In this document: positions 1-8,453 of the stretch, in pieces
Numbering within the stretch: position 1 is the first letter of the stretch
Layout: every line of letters begins with the position of its first letter
DNA from: Nocardiopsis kunsanensis DSM 44524
Lineage (GTDB): Bacteria; Actinomycetota; Actinomycetes; Streptosporangiales; Streptosporangiaceae
Direction of reading: 5' to 3'
NCBI RefSeq assembly: GCF_000340965.1
Contig: NZ_ANAY01000007.1
Coordinates: forward strand, 1 to 64,000
Length of the DNA: 64,000 nt
Translations under genes and position numbers: made by a program
Notes under the pieces: generated by a model
Seen by the model: the letters and a program-made list of their open reading frames with translations, nothing else
Told to the model about the DNA's origin: nothing
Databases searched by the model: none

Positions 1-238
1 GCCCGGGGAAGGGGTGGACCGCACACCCCGAGGCGCCGCGAACAACCCCGCACAACGCCACCATCAGCGCGATGAAGCAGGTGTGGCGGGGCGCCGACGA
101 GGGTTGCGGGAAGCCCCGGCCGGGCTACGCTCGACGCTCCGACGAACACCACCCACCAGTTACCGGTCCACCGGGCCCTGCCGATCTGCACCGGTCCACC
201 GGGCCTCCACCCACCACCGCCCCGGCACACCTGTCCCG
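1..238. other. Left edge, no supported gene
   Basis: I see no reading frame here with recognisable protein features. A short hydrophobic stretch can be read on the minus strand around positions 50-90, which could be part of a gene running out of the window, but no start, stop or motif supports it. The acetyltransferase gene ends at its right border. Confidence 0.4.
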
Positions 239-748
239 TCAACACATCCAGGTCCGCCGCAACTCGCGGCGCATCACGACTCGCGGGGCGACCCGGATCG
301 GCGCCTCTTCTCCCCACACACGCCGCAGCTGCGGGCCCCACTCGGCTTCGTGCACTTCCCGGAAGCCGCGGCGCGCGTACCAGGGGCCGTTCCAGGACAG
401 GTCGCGGAAGGTCGTCAGCGTCACCGCCGGGCGGCCCTGCCCGTGGGCGCGTGCGCAGACCTCCTCGAGCAGGCGCGAGCCCACACCGCGGCGCCCCACC
501 GCCGGGTCCACGGCCAGCTCCTCCAGATGGAGCGCACCGTCGACCGTACCCACCGCGGCCGAGCCCACGACGCGGCCGGACCCGGGGTCCTCGGCGACCA
601 ACACCGCCCCGGCGCGCGCGAGTGTCTCCGCCGGATCGTCCGGGGGCAGCTCCACCCCGGCCTCGTCGAACATCCGGCCCGCGGCCAGGTTCACCGCGGC
701 CACGGCCTCCTCGTCCTCGGCCCGCATGTCCCGCACCCGTACCCGCAT
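239..748 (-). CDS. GNAT-family N-acetyltransferase
   Basis: This is a single-domain GNAT acetyltransferase of about 169 residues that would transfer an acetyl group from acetyl-CoA to an unknown amine. The family core is visible: a beta-strand reading LHLEELAVDP is followed by the acetyl-CoA pyrophosphate loop GRRGVGSRLL, and a C-terminal YARRGF motif is typical of the family. I chose the ATG at 748, which follows a GGAAGG-like ribosome site and starts MRVRVRDMRAED, the usual beta-1 beginning. An upstream in-frame ATG would add 28 residues with no family similarity. It is not obviously part of an operon, and the substrate cannot be inferred. Confidence 0.85.
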   Translation of the reverse strand: MRVRVRDMRAEDEEAVAAVNLAAGRMFDEAGVELPPDDPAETLARAGAVLVAEDPGSGRVVGSAAVGTVDGALHLEELAVDPAVGRRGVGSRLLEEVCARAHGQGRPAVTLTTFRDLSWNGPWYARRGFREVHEAEWGPQLRRVWGEEAPIRVAPRVVMRRELRRTWMC

Positions 749-893
749 CCCGCCGACCTTCCCGTGTCCCGACCGCTCCGGTGCCCCTTCGTACCGCGTC
801 CCAGGGCCGGGGGCCAGCACTTTTCCGGGCACCAGGGGGCCAGGGCCGCCCCTCCGGGACCGGCGCCTTCCGGGACTTCTCCGGGCGGCAGAG

Positions 894-1226
894 TCAGCGC
901 CGGAGACGCAGGCCCTCGGGGATCACGTGGTACCCCGCCGCCACCAACGCGGAGACCAACGGGGTACCGAAGACCTCGCCCCCGTCGGCGCGGTCCACCG
1001 TGACCGTGTCCGGCCCCCGCTCACGCACCTCGGCCACCAACGCCTCCGCCGCGCGCCCCGACAACGCCGGTCCCGCACCGAATGCGGCAGCTGTCCCCGA
1101 GGACAACCGCAGGTACAGCGTCGGTTCACCACCGTCCAGCACCACCAGCGCCCGCCCCGGCGAGGACGTGCGCCGCCGCGCCGCTCGGACGATTCCCCGC
1201 AAGGACGGGCCGGACGCGCCGATCAC
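894..1226 (-). pseudogene. C-terminal remnant of Lhr-like helicase (possible)
   Basis: This open frame of 110 codons resembles only the extreme C-terminus of large Lhr-type ATP-dependent helicases: a strand-rich segment with VDRADGGEVFGTPL, then an AGYHVIPEGLRLR-like ending. Lhr proteins are about 1500 residues and often sit next to DUF3046-recA in actinobacteria, which supports the identity. No helicase motifs (Walker A, DEAH) occur upstream, because the divergent DUF3046 gene begins 15 bp away. I therefore read it as the surviving tail of a deleted helicase gene rather than a full gene. It could instead be a short free-standing protein. The similarity is from memory of the family and was not searched. 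Confidence 0.45.
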
Positions 1227-1240
1227 CGATACTGGGGCCG

Positions 1241-1435
1241 ATGCGACTCACGCTCTTCTGGAACAACATGCACGCACAGTTCGGTGAGGCCTACGCCGAG
1301 AGCCTCGCCAAGGACTACGTCCTCGAACAGCTCGGCTCGCGCACGGTCGAACAGGCCCTGGCGGACGGTATCTCGGCCAAGGAGGTCTGGAGGGCGGTGT
1401 GTGACGCGTTCGACCTTCCGGCCTCGGCGCGCTGA
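1241..1435 (+). CDS. DUF3046 family protein
   Basis: A 64-residue protein beginning MRLTLFWNNM. It carries the aromatic N-terminal segment and the acidic-basic body (FGEAYAESLAKDYVL, EVWRAVCDAFDLP) of DUF3046, a small actinobacterial family of unknown function found almost always just upstream of recA. The position and spacing before recA (about 180 bp) match that order. A function in the SOS or recombination response is often assumed from this neighbourhood but is not shown by the sequence. Confidence 0.88.
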   Translation: MRLTLFWNNMHAQFGEAYAESLAKDYVLEQLGSRTVEQALADGISAKEVWRAVCDAFDLPASAR

Positions 1436-1488
1436 CGGAACCGGCACGTGTGCCCGCTGCCCCGGACCGACGGGTGTTCGCAACCGAA

Positions 1489-1504
1489 TCGAACACAGGT
1501 TCGG
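1489..1504. promoter_or_regulatory. LexA SOS box and promoter of recA
   Basis: TCGAAC-ACAG-GTTCGG matches the actinobacterial LexA site TCGAAC-N4-GTTCGA in 11 of 12 defined positions. A -10-like TAGTGT follows at 1506-1511, so LexA bound here would cover the promoter. This predicts DNA-damage induction of recA and of the overlapping recX. Confidence 0.82.
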
Positions 1505-1613
1505 GTAGTGTGGGTTGTCCACAGGCAGGCGCTGAGCGTCGAGAATGTCGTACCGAGCGCGTAGCGTCAGGCCCATCATGAAGAAGAAGGCACCGACCCA
1601 ACAGGGGAATCCC

Positions 1614-4049
1614 GTGGCTACTGGAGACCGAGACAAGGCTCTCGACACAGCGCTCGCACAGATCGAGCGACAGTTCGGCAAGGGCTCCGTCATGCGCCTG
1701 GGAGACGACGACCGCCCGCCGATCGAGTCGATCCCCACGGGGGCGATCGCGCTCGACGTCGCGCTCGGTATCGGTGGCATCCCCAAGGGCCGGGTCGTCG
1801 AGGTGTACGGCCCCGAGTCGAGCGGAAAGTGCCTGACAGCCGACACCCACGTGTGGACCGACCGGGGCATGGAAACCGTCGCCGAGCTCTTCGAGCGCGC
1901 CGGGCAGCCCGCCACCTGCACCAGCCGGGTCACCGACATCCGCGACCAGGGCGTCCGGGTGGTCAACGAGCGCGGAGAACTGGAGACCGTCGCAGCCCTG
2001 ACCCACAACAACCGCAAGCCCGTCCTGCGCCTGACCAGCGCATCCGGGCGCCAGGTCAGCGTGACCCACAACCATCCCCTGCGCGTGATGAACGACGAGG
2101 GTTTCGTCGTCTGGCGCAAGGCCGGGGCGCTGAACGAGGGCGACACGCTCGTCTCCGCCCGTTTCGGCGCCAACGAAGCCGCCCTGGGTTCCGGGCTCAG
2201 CGAGGACGAAGCCGTCTTCCTCGGCTACCTCGTTGCCGAAGGCACCCTCGGTTCCGAGACCTCCCTGCGCTTCACCAACGGTGACGACGAGGTCGGCCGC
2301 GAGTTCACCTCCATCGCCACCTGGCTCTTCGACACCGAGGTCAAGACCTACCGGGGCAACAACTGCACCGAATACGTCCTGCCCGGCAAGGAGCTGCGCG
2401 AGCACTTCGCCGAACGCTACGGGCTCGACCCGGTGGGCTCGGCCGGCAAGAGCGTTCCCTCCGTGATCCGCACAGGCGGGGACAAGATCCAACGCGCCTT
2501 CCTGACCGCACTCTTCGAGGGCGACGGATGGATCGACGCTTCTTCCACCATCGGTCTCGCCAGCGCCTCCGAGCAGCTGGCCCGTGACGTCCAGCTGCTG
2601 CTCTACGGCCTGGGCATCCCCGCCTCGCTCTACAGCAAATACAACCCCGCCTACGAGCGCGACTACTGGACCGTCACGGTCAATCCGTCGCTGGCCCACC
2701 GCTTCCTCGACGAGATCGGGTTCCGTTCGCAGCGCCGCGCGGCGCAGGTGGAGGAGAACTTCCGGCTCTCCTCGCGGAGCCCGCAGTTCGAGAACATCCC
2801 GAACCTCGGCGGGCTGCTCCGAAGTCTGCGTGACAGCTTCGGCGGCGACCGCGACTTCGACCGTGTCGCCGGCGACCTCTTCAGCGAGGACGGCGCTCTT
2901 CCCTGCAGCCGCAACCGCCTGGTGGAGATCCTCGACTGGGCCGACAGCCGGGAGCAGAAGCCGTCGGCCTCGGCCGAGACCATCCTGGCGCACCTGCGCG
3001 AGCTCCTCACCGCCCCGTACACCTACGAGGCGATCACCTCGATCGAGGACGCGGGCGAGCAGCCCACGTTCGACCTGATGCTGCCCGAGACACACAGCTT
3101 CGTGGCCAACGGCGTGCTCTCGCACAACACGACCGTCGCCCTGCACGCGGTGGCCAGCGCCCAGAAGCAGGGCGGTATCGCCGCGTTCGTCGACGCCGAG
3201 CACGCCCTGGACCCCGTCTACGCGGCCAAGATCGGGGTCAACACCGACGACCTGCTGCTCTCCCAGCCCGACACCGGTGAGCAGGCGCTGGAGATCGTCG
3301 ACATGCTGATCCGCTCCGGCGCGATCTCCATCATCGTCATCGACTCCGTGGCGGCCCTGGTGCCCCGCGCCGAGATCGAGGGGGAGATGGGCGACAGCCA
3401 CGTGGGCCTGCAGGCCCGCCTCATGTCGCAGGCATTGCGCAAGATCGCCGGTGCATTGAGTTCCACGGGAACCACCGCAATTTTTATCAACCAATTGCGG
3501 GAAAAAGTCGGTGTCATGTTCGGAAGTCCTGAGACCACCACAGGTGGGCGTGCGCTGAAATTCTATTCTTCGGTACGTTTGGACGTCCGCAGGATCGAAA
3601 CCCTCAAGGACGGCACCGACGCGGTCGGGAACCGTACTCGGGTCAAGGTCGTGAAGAACAAGGTGGCGCCGCCCTTCAAGCAGGCGGAATTCGATATTCT
3701 CTACGGTGTGGGCATTTCCCGCGAGGGCAGCCTCATCGACCTGGGCGTGGAGCACGGGATCGTGCGCAAGTCCGGTGCCTGGTACACCTACGAGGGTACG
3801 CAGCTGGGCCAGGGCAAGGAGAATTCCCGCAACTTCCTGCGGGAGAACGTCGACATGGCCAACGAGATCGAGAAGAAGATCAAGGAGAAGATGGGCGTGC
3901 CCACCGGCGAGGACAGTTCGTCGGACACCCCGAAGCCGTCGGAGTCCCCGAAGGAAGCCGGGGGCGAGGCGGAGGCCAAGCCGGCCCCGGCCAAGTCCAC
4001 CGCCAAGCGCACCACGAAGTCCACCAAGGCGTCCTCCACCGATGAGTGA
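1614..4049 (+). CDS. recA: Recombinase A precursor with in-frame intein
   Basis: RecA forms the strand-exchange filament and activates LexA cleavage. The precursor is 811 codons; removing the 433-residue intein leaves 378 residues, normal for actinobacterial RecA. The N-extein ends at GPESSGK, the Walker A P-loop, and the C-extein resumes with TTVALHA, so the insertion falls exactly between Lys72 and Thr73 in E. coli numbering. Walker B ([10 protein letters not shown]), the L1/L2 DNA-binding region and a Lys/Ala/Ser-rich C-tail are all present. I chose GTG 1614 because AGGGGA precedes it and the next residues ([10 protein letters not shown]) match known RecA N-termini; ATG 1578 is the alternative. 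An SOS box lies upstream and recX overlaps the end by 8 bp. RecA activity should depend on protein splicing. Confidence 0.97.
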   Translation: MATGDRDKALDTALAQIERQFGKGSVMRLGDDDRPPIESIPTGAIALDVALGIGGIPKGRVVEVYGPESSGKCLTADTHVWTDRGMETVAELFERAGQPATCTSRVTDIRDQGVRVVNERGELETVAALTHNNRKPVLRLTSASGRQVSVTHNHPLRVMNDEGFVVWRKAGALNEGDTLVSARFGANEAALGSGLSEDEAVFLGYLVAEGTLGSETSLRFTNGDDEVGREFTSIATWLFDTEVKTYRGNNCTEYVLPGKELREHFAERYGLDPVGSAGKSVPSVIRTGGDKIQRAFLTALFEGDGWIDASSTIGLASASEQLARDVQLLLYGLGIPASLYSKYNPAYERDYWTVTVNPSLAHRFLDEIGFRSQRRAAQVEENFRLSSRSPQFENIPNLGGLLRSLRDSFGGDRDFDRVAGDLFSEDGALPCSRNRLVEILDWADSREQKPSASAETILAHLRELLTAPYTYEAITSIEDAGEQPTFDLMLPETHSFVANGVLSHNTTVALHAVASAQKQGGIAAFVDAEHALDPVYAAKIGVNTDDLLLSQPDTGEQALEIVDMLIRSGAISIIVIDSVAALVPRAEIEGEMGDSHVGLQARLMSQALRKIAGALSSTGTTAIFINQLREKVGVMFGSPETTTGGRALKFYSSVRLDVRRIETLKDGTDAVGNRTRVKVVKNKVAPPFKQAEFDILYGVGISREGSLIDLGVEHGIVRKSGAWYTYEGTQLGQGKENSRNFLRENVDMANEIEKKIKEKMGVPTGEDSSSDTPKPSESPKEAGGEAEAKPAPAKSTAKRTTKSTKASSTDE
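1830..3128 (+). mobile_element. RecA intein with LAGLIDADG homing endonuclease
   Basis: In-frame protein intron of 433 residues. It starts with Cys1 (CLTADTHVW, block A). Block B has the TxxH motif in SVTHNHPL. The C-terminal blocks F and G read HSFVANG and VLSHN, ending His-Asn before extein Thr. Between them lie the two dodecapeptides of a LAGLIDADG endonuclease, LGYLVAEG (about 2220) and [10 protein letters not shown] (about 2500), each keeping an acidic residue, so both splicing and DNA cleavage look intact. The expected homing site is the intein-less P-loop codons of recA. Base composition is close to the host's, suggesting long residence or a high-GC donor. Confidence 0.96.
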
Positions 4050-4614
4050 TGCGGGCGGCATCCATCAGGAGGCCCCCGAACCGGATCCGCCGGGCGGGCG
4101 CAGCGGCCCGCCCGGCGAGGACCCCGAGGCCAAGGCCCGGGGGTTGTGCCTGCGCATGCTCACCCACAGCCCGCGCACCCGAGCCCAGCTCGAACGCGGT
4201 CTGCTGCGCCGAGGGTTCGAGGAAGAGGTCGTCTTCTCGGTCCTGGGTACCTTCAGCGAGGCCGGGCTCATCGACGACCGCCTCTTCGCCGAGGCATGGG
4301 TCTCCTCGCGCCACCACGGTCGGCGCCTGTCCCGCAAGGTCCTGGCGCGGGAGCTGCGCACCCGGGGGATCGAGGAGGAGACCGTCCGCGAGGCCGTGGA
4401 CGGTCTCACCGACGAGGACGAGGAGCAGGCCGCCCGCGACCTGGCCCGCCGCAGCCTGGCCGGGTCCCGCCGCAAGGACGAGCAGACCCGTGTACGGCGG
4501 GCCCTGAGTGTGCTGGCCCGGCGCGGGTACACCTCGGGCCTGTCCTACCGGGTGGTGCGGGAGGAACTGGAGGCCGAGGGTGTGGACGTGGAGCTTCCCG
4601 ACCCCGACCTGTGA
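4042..4614 (+). CDS. recX: Regulatory protein RecX
   Basis: RecX binds RecA filaments and limits their growth. The 190-residue product has the tandem three-helix repeats of the family, including [15 protein letters not shown] and [13 protein letters not shown], followed by a third repeat ending in a helix before the acidic C-terminus. The ATG lies 8 bp inside recA, so translation is probably coupled and the gene shares the LexA-controlled promoter. The first 35 residues are Pro/Gly-rich and not conserved in the family. Confidence 0.93.
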   Translation: MSDAGGIHQEAPEPDPPGGRSGPPGEDPEAKARGLCLRMLTHSPRTRAQLERGLLRRGFEEEVVFSVLGTFSEAGLIDDRLFAEAWVSSRHHGRRLSRKVLARELRTRGIEEETVREAVDGLTDEDEEQAARDLARRSLAGSRRKDEQTRVRRALSVLARRGYTSGLSYRVVREELEAEGVDVELPDPDL

Positions 4615-4669
4615 GCCGCGGGCCCGTACAGGAACGGTGCCGGGTGGGCCCGTGCCCGGGCCCACAGGC

Positions 4670-6883
4670 TCACGTGGGGGTCGGTCCGGTTTCCGGGGGC
4701 TCGGGGTTCCGGTCCTCTTCCGCGTTCGTGCTGTCTCCGGCCGGCTCCGTGTCCGTGGGGGCGCCGGGGCCTGTGTTCTGCTCGGGTGCCTCCTTCGCCG
4801 AACCGGAGTTCTCGTGCCCGGTCGCGGTCTCGGGTTCCCCGTCCCCGGTAGCGGCCTCGGGCTCCTCGCCCCCGGCCCCGTCCCGTGTCTCCTCCACCTC
4901 CGGGCGCGGCTCCGGCGGGGCCGTGGACAGTTCCAGGGACGGCACGTCCGCGGTGAAACCGAAGACCGTGGCGTAGAACCCCAGCTCCGCCTCCAGCGAG
5001 CGCGTGCGGGCCGCGGCTCCAGCGAACCCGTGCCCTTCGCCCTCGAACTCCAACAGTGCGTGCTCCACGCCACGTTCGCCCAGTCCCCGGGCCATACCGA
5101 GGGCCTGGTCGGGTGTGACGACCGTGTCCTCCAGGCCTTGCAGTAGCAGGACCGGCACGTCAATGTCCTCGACGCGGTTCAGGGGGGAGCGCTCGCGGTA
5201 GGTCTCCTCGAACCCGGGCAGCGGTCCCACCAGGGTGTCCAGGAATCGGGACTCGAAGTCGTGGGTGGTCTCGCCGAACCCCAGCAGGTCGGTCACCCCG
5301 AAGAGGGAGACCCCGCATGCGAAGGTGTCGCCGGTCAGTGCCAGCAGCGCGGTGAACCCGCCGGCGCTCGGGCCGCGGATCGCCAGCCGTTCCGGATCGG
5401 CCTCGCCGCGTTCGGCCAGGGAACGGGCCACGGTTGCGCAGTCCTCCACGTCGATCGCGCCCCACTGCTTGTGGATGCGTTTGCGGTAGGAACGCCCGTG
5501 ACCCGTCGACCCGCCGTAGTCGACATCGGCCACACCGATGCCGCGACTGGTGAAGTAGGCCTTGACCAGGTCGAACTCGGAGGTGGAGTGCGAGACCGGG
5601 CCGCCGTGCGCCCACACCACGAACGGCGCGGGGCCCGATGCCTCCACCTCGGGGTTGGTCGGCGGGTACACACGCACGTGCACCGGAGCGCCGTACCGGC
5701 CGGGCAGTGACTCCTCCCGCGGTTCGGGCAGCAGCCCGGCTTCCGGGGGATCCTGCATCGAACGGCGCAGCACCTCCACGGTCGCGGTTTCGGGGTCGAT
5801 GCGCACCAGGCACGGGGGAGTGGTGGGGGAAGAGGCCACCGCCACCGCAGTGCGTCCGTCCGAGTGCAGCTGTGACCACGTCGTCAGGTCGGTGCGTATC
5901 GGCTTCAGGTCCAGGGTGTCGGGGTCGTAGACGCTCGGGGTCAGGTCGCTCTCCCCGTGCAGGGCCACCACACGGCCCGAGTCCAGCACCTGGAACGAGC
6001 GGTGTCCCAGTCGGCCCGGCGGGGTGTGGAACTCCTCCTCGGCGGGGTACAGGGCGATCGCCTGTCCCGTCAGTCCGGCTTGGTACAGGTTCCAGAACCC
6101 GGGCCAGTCCGAGGCCAGGTACAGGGTGTTGGTGTCTGCCCAGAGGGGGGAGACGACCGACTCTTCCACGCCGCCCTTGATCGTGTACTCGTCGTTGAGC
6201 ACGCCCCCGGTGAGGGTGCCTACGCGCAGTTCGGTGCCGTCCCAGGGCATGCGCGGGTGGTTCCAGCGCACGTATGCCAGGTGGGTGCCGTCGGGTGAGG
6301 GGGTGGGGGAGGCGTAGAAGTCCGCGCCGGAGGTGAGCTCGACGACCGCTGAGGGGTCGTGGCTGCCGCGGCCGGACAGGGGCACGCTCACGATCGACCG
6401 GCGGGGTGAGCCACCGTCGGCCCGGTGTTCCTCGCTTACGCACACGACGCTCTTGCCGTCAGCGCCCAGGGCGGGGTCGGCGTAGCGCAGGCTCTGTCCG
6501 GAGTCGGGTTCGGGTGTGAGCGGGGTCGGGGTCTGTGAGCCCCGGTCGAGCATGTACAGGCGTTGGTCGTGGCTGTTGGCGAAGACCACGGCCATCCGTA
6601 CGAGGGCTTTGTCGTCGCGCCGGGGGACGGGCAGGTGGGAGCGTCCTCCGTACTCGTGTACGCGGGTGCCCACGCTCCAGGTCGAGGGCAGGAGTTCGGT
6701 GACGGTGCCGTCGCCGTTCCGGTGCATCAGGGTGGTGCGTCCGCCCTCGTCGGGGCGGTTCTCCTCCCACCAGACCTCGTCGCCCTCGACGCTGGGGAAC
6801 GCCATCCGGCGGACCCCCCGTGCGACGTCACCGGCGCTGATGGGTGACGGCCAGGAGCCGTGGGGGTGGGGTAGTTCAGACAT
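4670..6883 (-). CDS. S9 family prolyl oligopeptidase-like peptidase
   Basis: A 737-residue serine peptidase of the prolyl oligopeptidase clan. The first 400 or so residues form a WD/PD40-type beta-propeller (repeats such as SPDGTHLAYV). The C-terminal alpha/beta-hydrolase domain has the nucleophile motif GPSAGGF, the acid Asp in LQGLEDTVVTP and the His in GEGHGF. No signal peptide is seen, so it is probably cytoplasmic and cleaves short peptides or acyl-peptides. The last 90 or so residues are an acidic Glu/Pro/Thr/Gly-rich tail not typical of the family. ATG 6883 gives MSELPHPHG; upstream codons in frame look non-coding. It converges with recX with a 55-bp gap. Confidence 0.9.
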   Translation of the reverse strand: MSELPHPHGSWPSPISAGDVARGVRRMAFPSVEGDEVWWEENRPDEGGRTTLMHRNGDGTVTELLPSTWSVGTRVHEYGGRSHLPVPRRDDKALVRMAVVFANSHDQRLYMLDRGSQTPTPLTPEPDSGQSLRYADPALGADGKSVVCVSEEHRADGGSPRRSIVSVPLSGRGSHDPSAVVELTSGADFYASPTPSPDGTHLAYVRWNHPRMPWDGTELRVGTLTGGVLNDEYTIKGGVEESVVSPLWADTNTLYLASDWPGFWNLYQAGLTGQAIALYPAEEEFHTPPGRLGHRSFQVLDSGRVVALHGESDLTPSVYDPDTLDLKPIRTDLTTWSQLHSDGRTAVAVASSPTTPPCLVRIDPETATVEVLRRSMQDPPEAGLLPEPREESLPGRYGAPVHVRVYPPTNPEVEASGPAPFVVWAHGGPVSHSTSEFDLVKAYFTSRGIGVADVDYGGSTGHGRSYRKRIHKQWGAIDVEDCATVARSLAERGEADPERLAIRGPSAGGFTALLALTGDTFACGVSLFGVTDLLGFGETTHDFESRFLDTLVGPLPGFEETYRERSPLNRVEDIDVPVLLLQGLEDTVVTPDQALGMARGLGERGVEHALLEFEGEGHGFAGAAARTRSLEAELGFYATVFGFTADVPSLELSTAPPEPRPEVEETRDGAGGEEPEAATGDGEPETATGHENSGSAKEAPEQNTGPGAPTDTEPAGDSTNAEEDRNPEPPETGPTPT

Positions 6884-7188
6884 GTCCCGCTCAGGATCGG
6901 TCGTGGATTCATTTCTGGTGACATGTCGACCATAACCAGCCGTGGCCCGCTGTGCGCAGTAGCGACCCTCCGTGGGTGGGAGGCCCTCCCCGCAGGTGAC
7001 ACGAGGGTCCACGTGTGTACACGTCGGGTATCGTTCCCGATTCGTGACGCCGACGACGCAGCCAGGGCGCGGGCTGCGTTCTATGCTTTCGCGGATGTCA
7101 CGTTGGTGACCGTCGGCCAGGCACGTTCCGCGATCCGGATCACGTGCCGGTGGCCGTTGTCACCTCACTGCTAGAGAGGATGCCAGCG
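6884..7188. other. Divergent intergenic region
   Basis: About 305 bp between the divergent peptidase and TAXI genes. It holds a TATGCT box at 7082-7087 that could be the -10 element for the TAXI operon (about 100-nt leader) and a small inverted repeat CGTGT-GT-ACACG at 7012-7023. I see no small gene or RNA. Confidence 0.4.
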
Positions 7189-8223
7189 ATGAGCAAGGGA
7201 CGCAGGATCCGCGCCTCCGTGGCCGTCGCCGCGGCGGGTGCGCTCGCGTTGTCCGCCTGTACACCTCCTGAGGAGGCGAACGGTCCCGGAGACGAAGCCG
7301 ATGACACACAGTTCCTCCGGCTCGCCACCGGCTCCACGGGCGGAACCTACTACCCGCTCGGTGGTGAGATCGCCCAGCTCTGGAGCGACCACGTCGACGG
7401 TGTGAGTGTCGACTCGTTCCCCACCGGTGCGTCGGTGCAGAACCTGCGTGCTCTGGAGGGCGAGACCGAGGACGAGGAAGAGGGCCAGATCGACCAGGTC
7501 GAGTTGATCATGGCGGTCAACGGCGTGGCGATGCAGGCCCAGGAGGGCAGTGGTCCGTTCGAGGACCAGCCGCTCGAGAACCCCGACGACATCGCTTTCC
7601 TCGGCAACATCTATCCCGAGGTCATGCAGGTCGTGACGCTGGCCGACTCCGACATCGAGTCGATCGCCGACCTGGACGGCGCCAACGTCGAGATCGGCCC
7701 GGCCGGCAGCGGTACCGAGGTCGCCGCCCGGGACATCCTCAACGCCTACGGGATCGATCCGAGCGAGGACATCAACGCCTTCGACAGCGCCTTCGGCGAC
7801 GCGGCCACCGCGCTCGGCGACGGCCAGGTCGACGCCGCGTTCGGCATCCTCTCGGTCCCGGCCGCCGGGATCGAGGAGACCTCGGCCACCAACGACGTCA
7901 GGATCCTCCCGATCGAGGGCGAGGAGGCCGAGGAGCTCCAGGAGACCGACGAGAGCTACAGCCTCATGGACATCGAGGGCGGCACCTACAACGGTCAGGA
8001 CGAGGACGTGACCACCCTGACCCAGTGGGCCTCGCTCTACACCACGGGCTCGCTGGACGAGGACACCGCCTACGAGCTGACCCGTGTGATGTACGAGCAC
8101 GCCGACGAGCTGGGCCACGCCGTGGGCGACCAGGTCCAGCTGGACAGCGCTCTGGACGGGCAGGGCCCGATGGAGCTGCACCCCGGTGCGGAGCGTTTCT
8201 ACGAGGAAGAGGGCCTTCTCTAG
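7189..8223 (+). CDS. TAXI-family TRAP transporter solute-binding lipoprotein
   Basis: Extracytoplasmic substrate-binding component of a TRAP-TAXI transporter, probably capturing a dicarboxylate or amino-acid-like solute. The 344-residue precursor starts with a basic, hydrophobic signal and a lipobox LSAC (Cys24), so it would be lipid-anchored outside the membrane. The mature part has the family start LATGSTGGTYYPLGG and the central DGANVEIGPAGSGTEVAARD region. ATG 7189 is preceded by GAGAGGA at a good distance. The permease follows after 230 bp holding a hairpin, so expression of the two is likely unequal. Confidence 0.92.
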   Translation: MSKGRRIRASVAVAAAGALALSACTPPEEANGPGDEADDTQFLRLATGSTGGTYYPLGGEIAQLWSDHVDGVSVDSFPTGASVQNLRALEGETEDEEEGQIDQVELIMAVNGVAMQAQEGSGPFEDQPLENPDDIAFLGNIYPEVMQVVTLADSDIESIADLDGANVEIGPAGSGTEVAARDILNAYGIDPSEDINAFDSAFGDAATALGDGQVDAAFGILSVPAAGIEETSATNDVRILPIEGEEAEELQETDESYSLMDIEGGTYNGQDEDVTTLTQWASLYTTGSLDEDTAYELTRVMYEHADELGHAVGDQVQLDSALDGQGPMELHPGAERFYEEEGLL

Positions 8224-8305
8224 AACGGTCCTCGAGGGCGTGCGGATGACGCCTCTGGGCGTGTGTCCGGGGACCGCGTCCGACCCTGGGCCAGGGGATG
8301 ATCTT

Positions 8306-8336
8306 CAGGGCCGTCCGTGGTGATCGGGCGGCCCTG
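8306..8336 (+). terminator. Hairpin between TAXI protein and permease
   Basis: A 12-bp stem (one G-T pair) with a 7-nt loop, CAGGGCCGTCCG paired with CGGGCGGCCCTG, lies in the 230-bp gap. There is no strong T-run. It may act as a partial terminator or mRNA-stabilising structure, giving more binding protein than permease. Confidence 0.5.
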
Positions 8337-8453
8337 ACTCGTGAAGAACCGCAGTGGCCCGGGATGGGAATTTTGTCTGGATCCGGAGGGGGCGACACGG
8401 TTCCTCTCCCGTGGTGAGTGGCGGGTGATCCCCGCCGAGTGAAGGATGGGGCG

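Noticed and set aside
1248-4061. Very long open frame on the minus strand opposite recA (more than 900 codons)
   Set aside because: It is a mirror of the GC-rich recA reading frame; it has no recognisable domain, while the plus strand encodes RecA, an intein and DUF3046 with all motifs.
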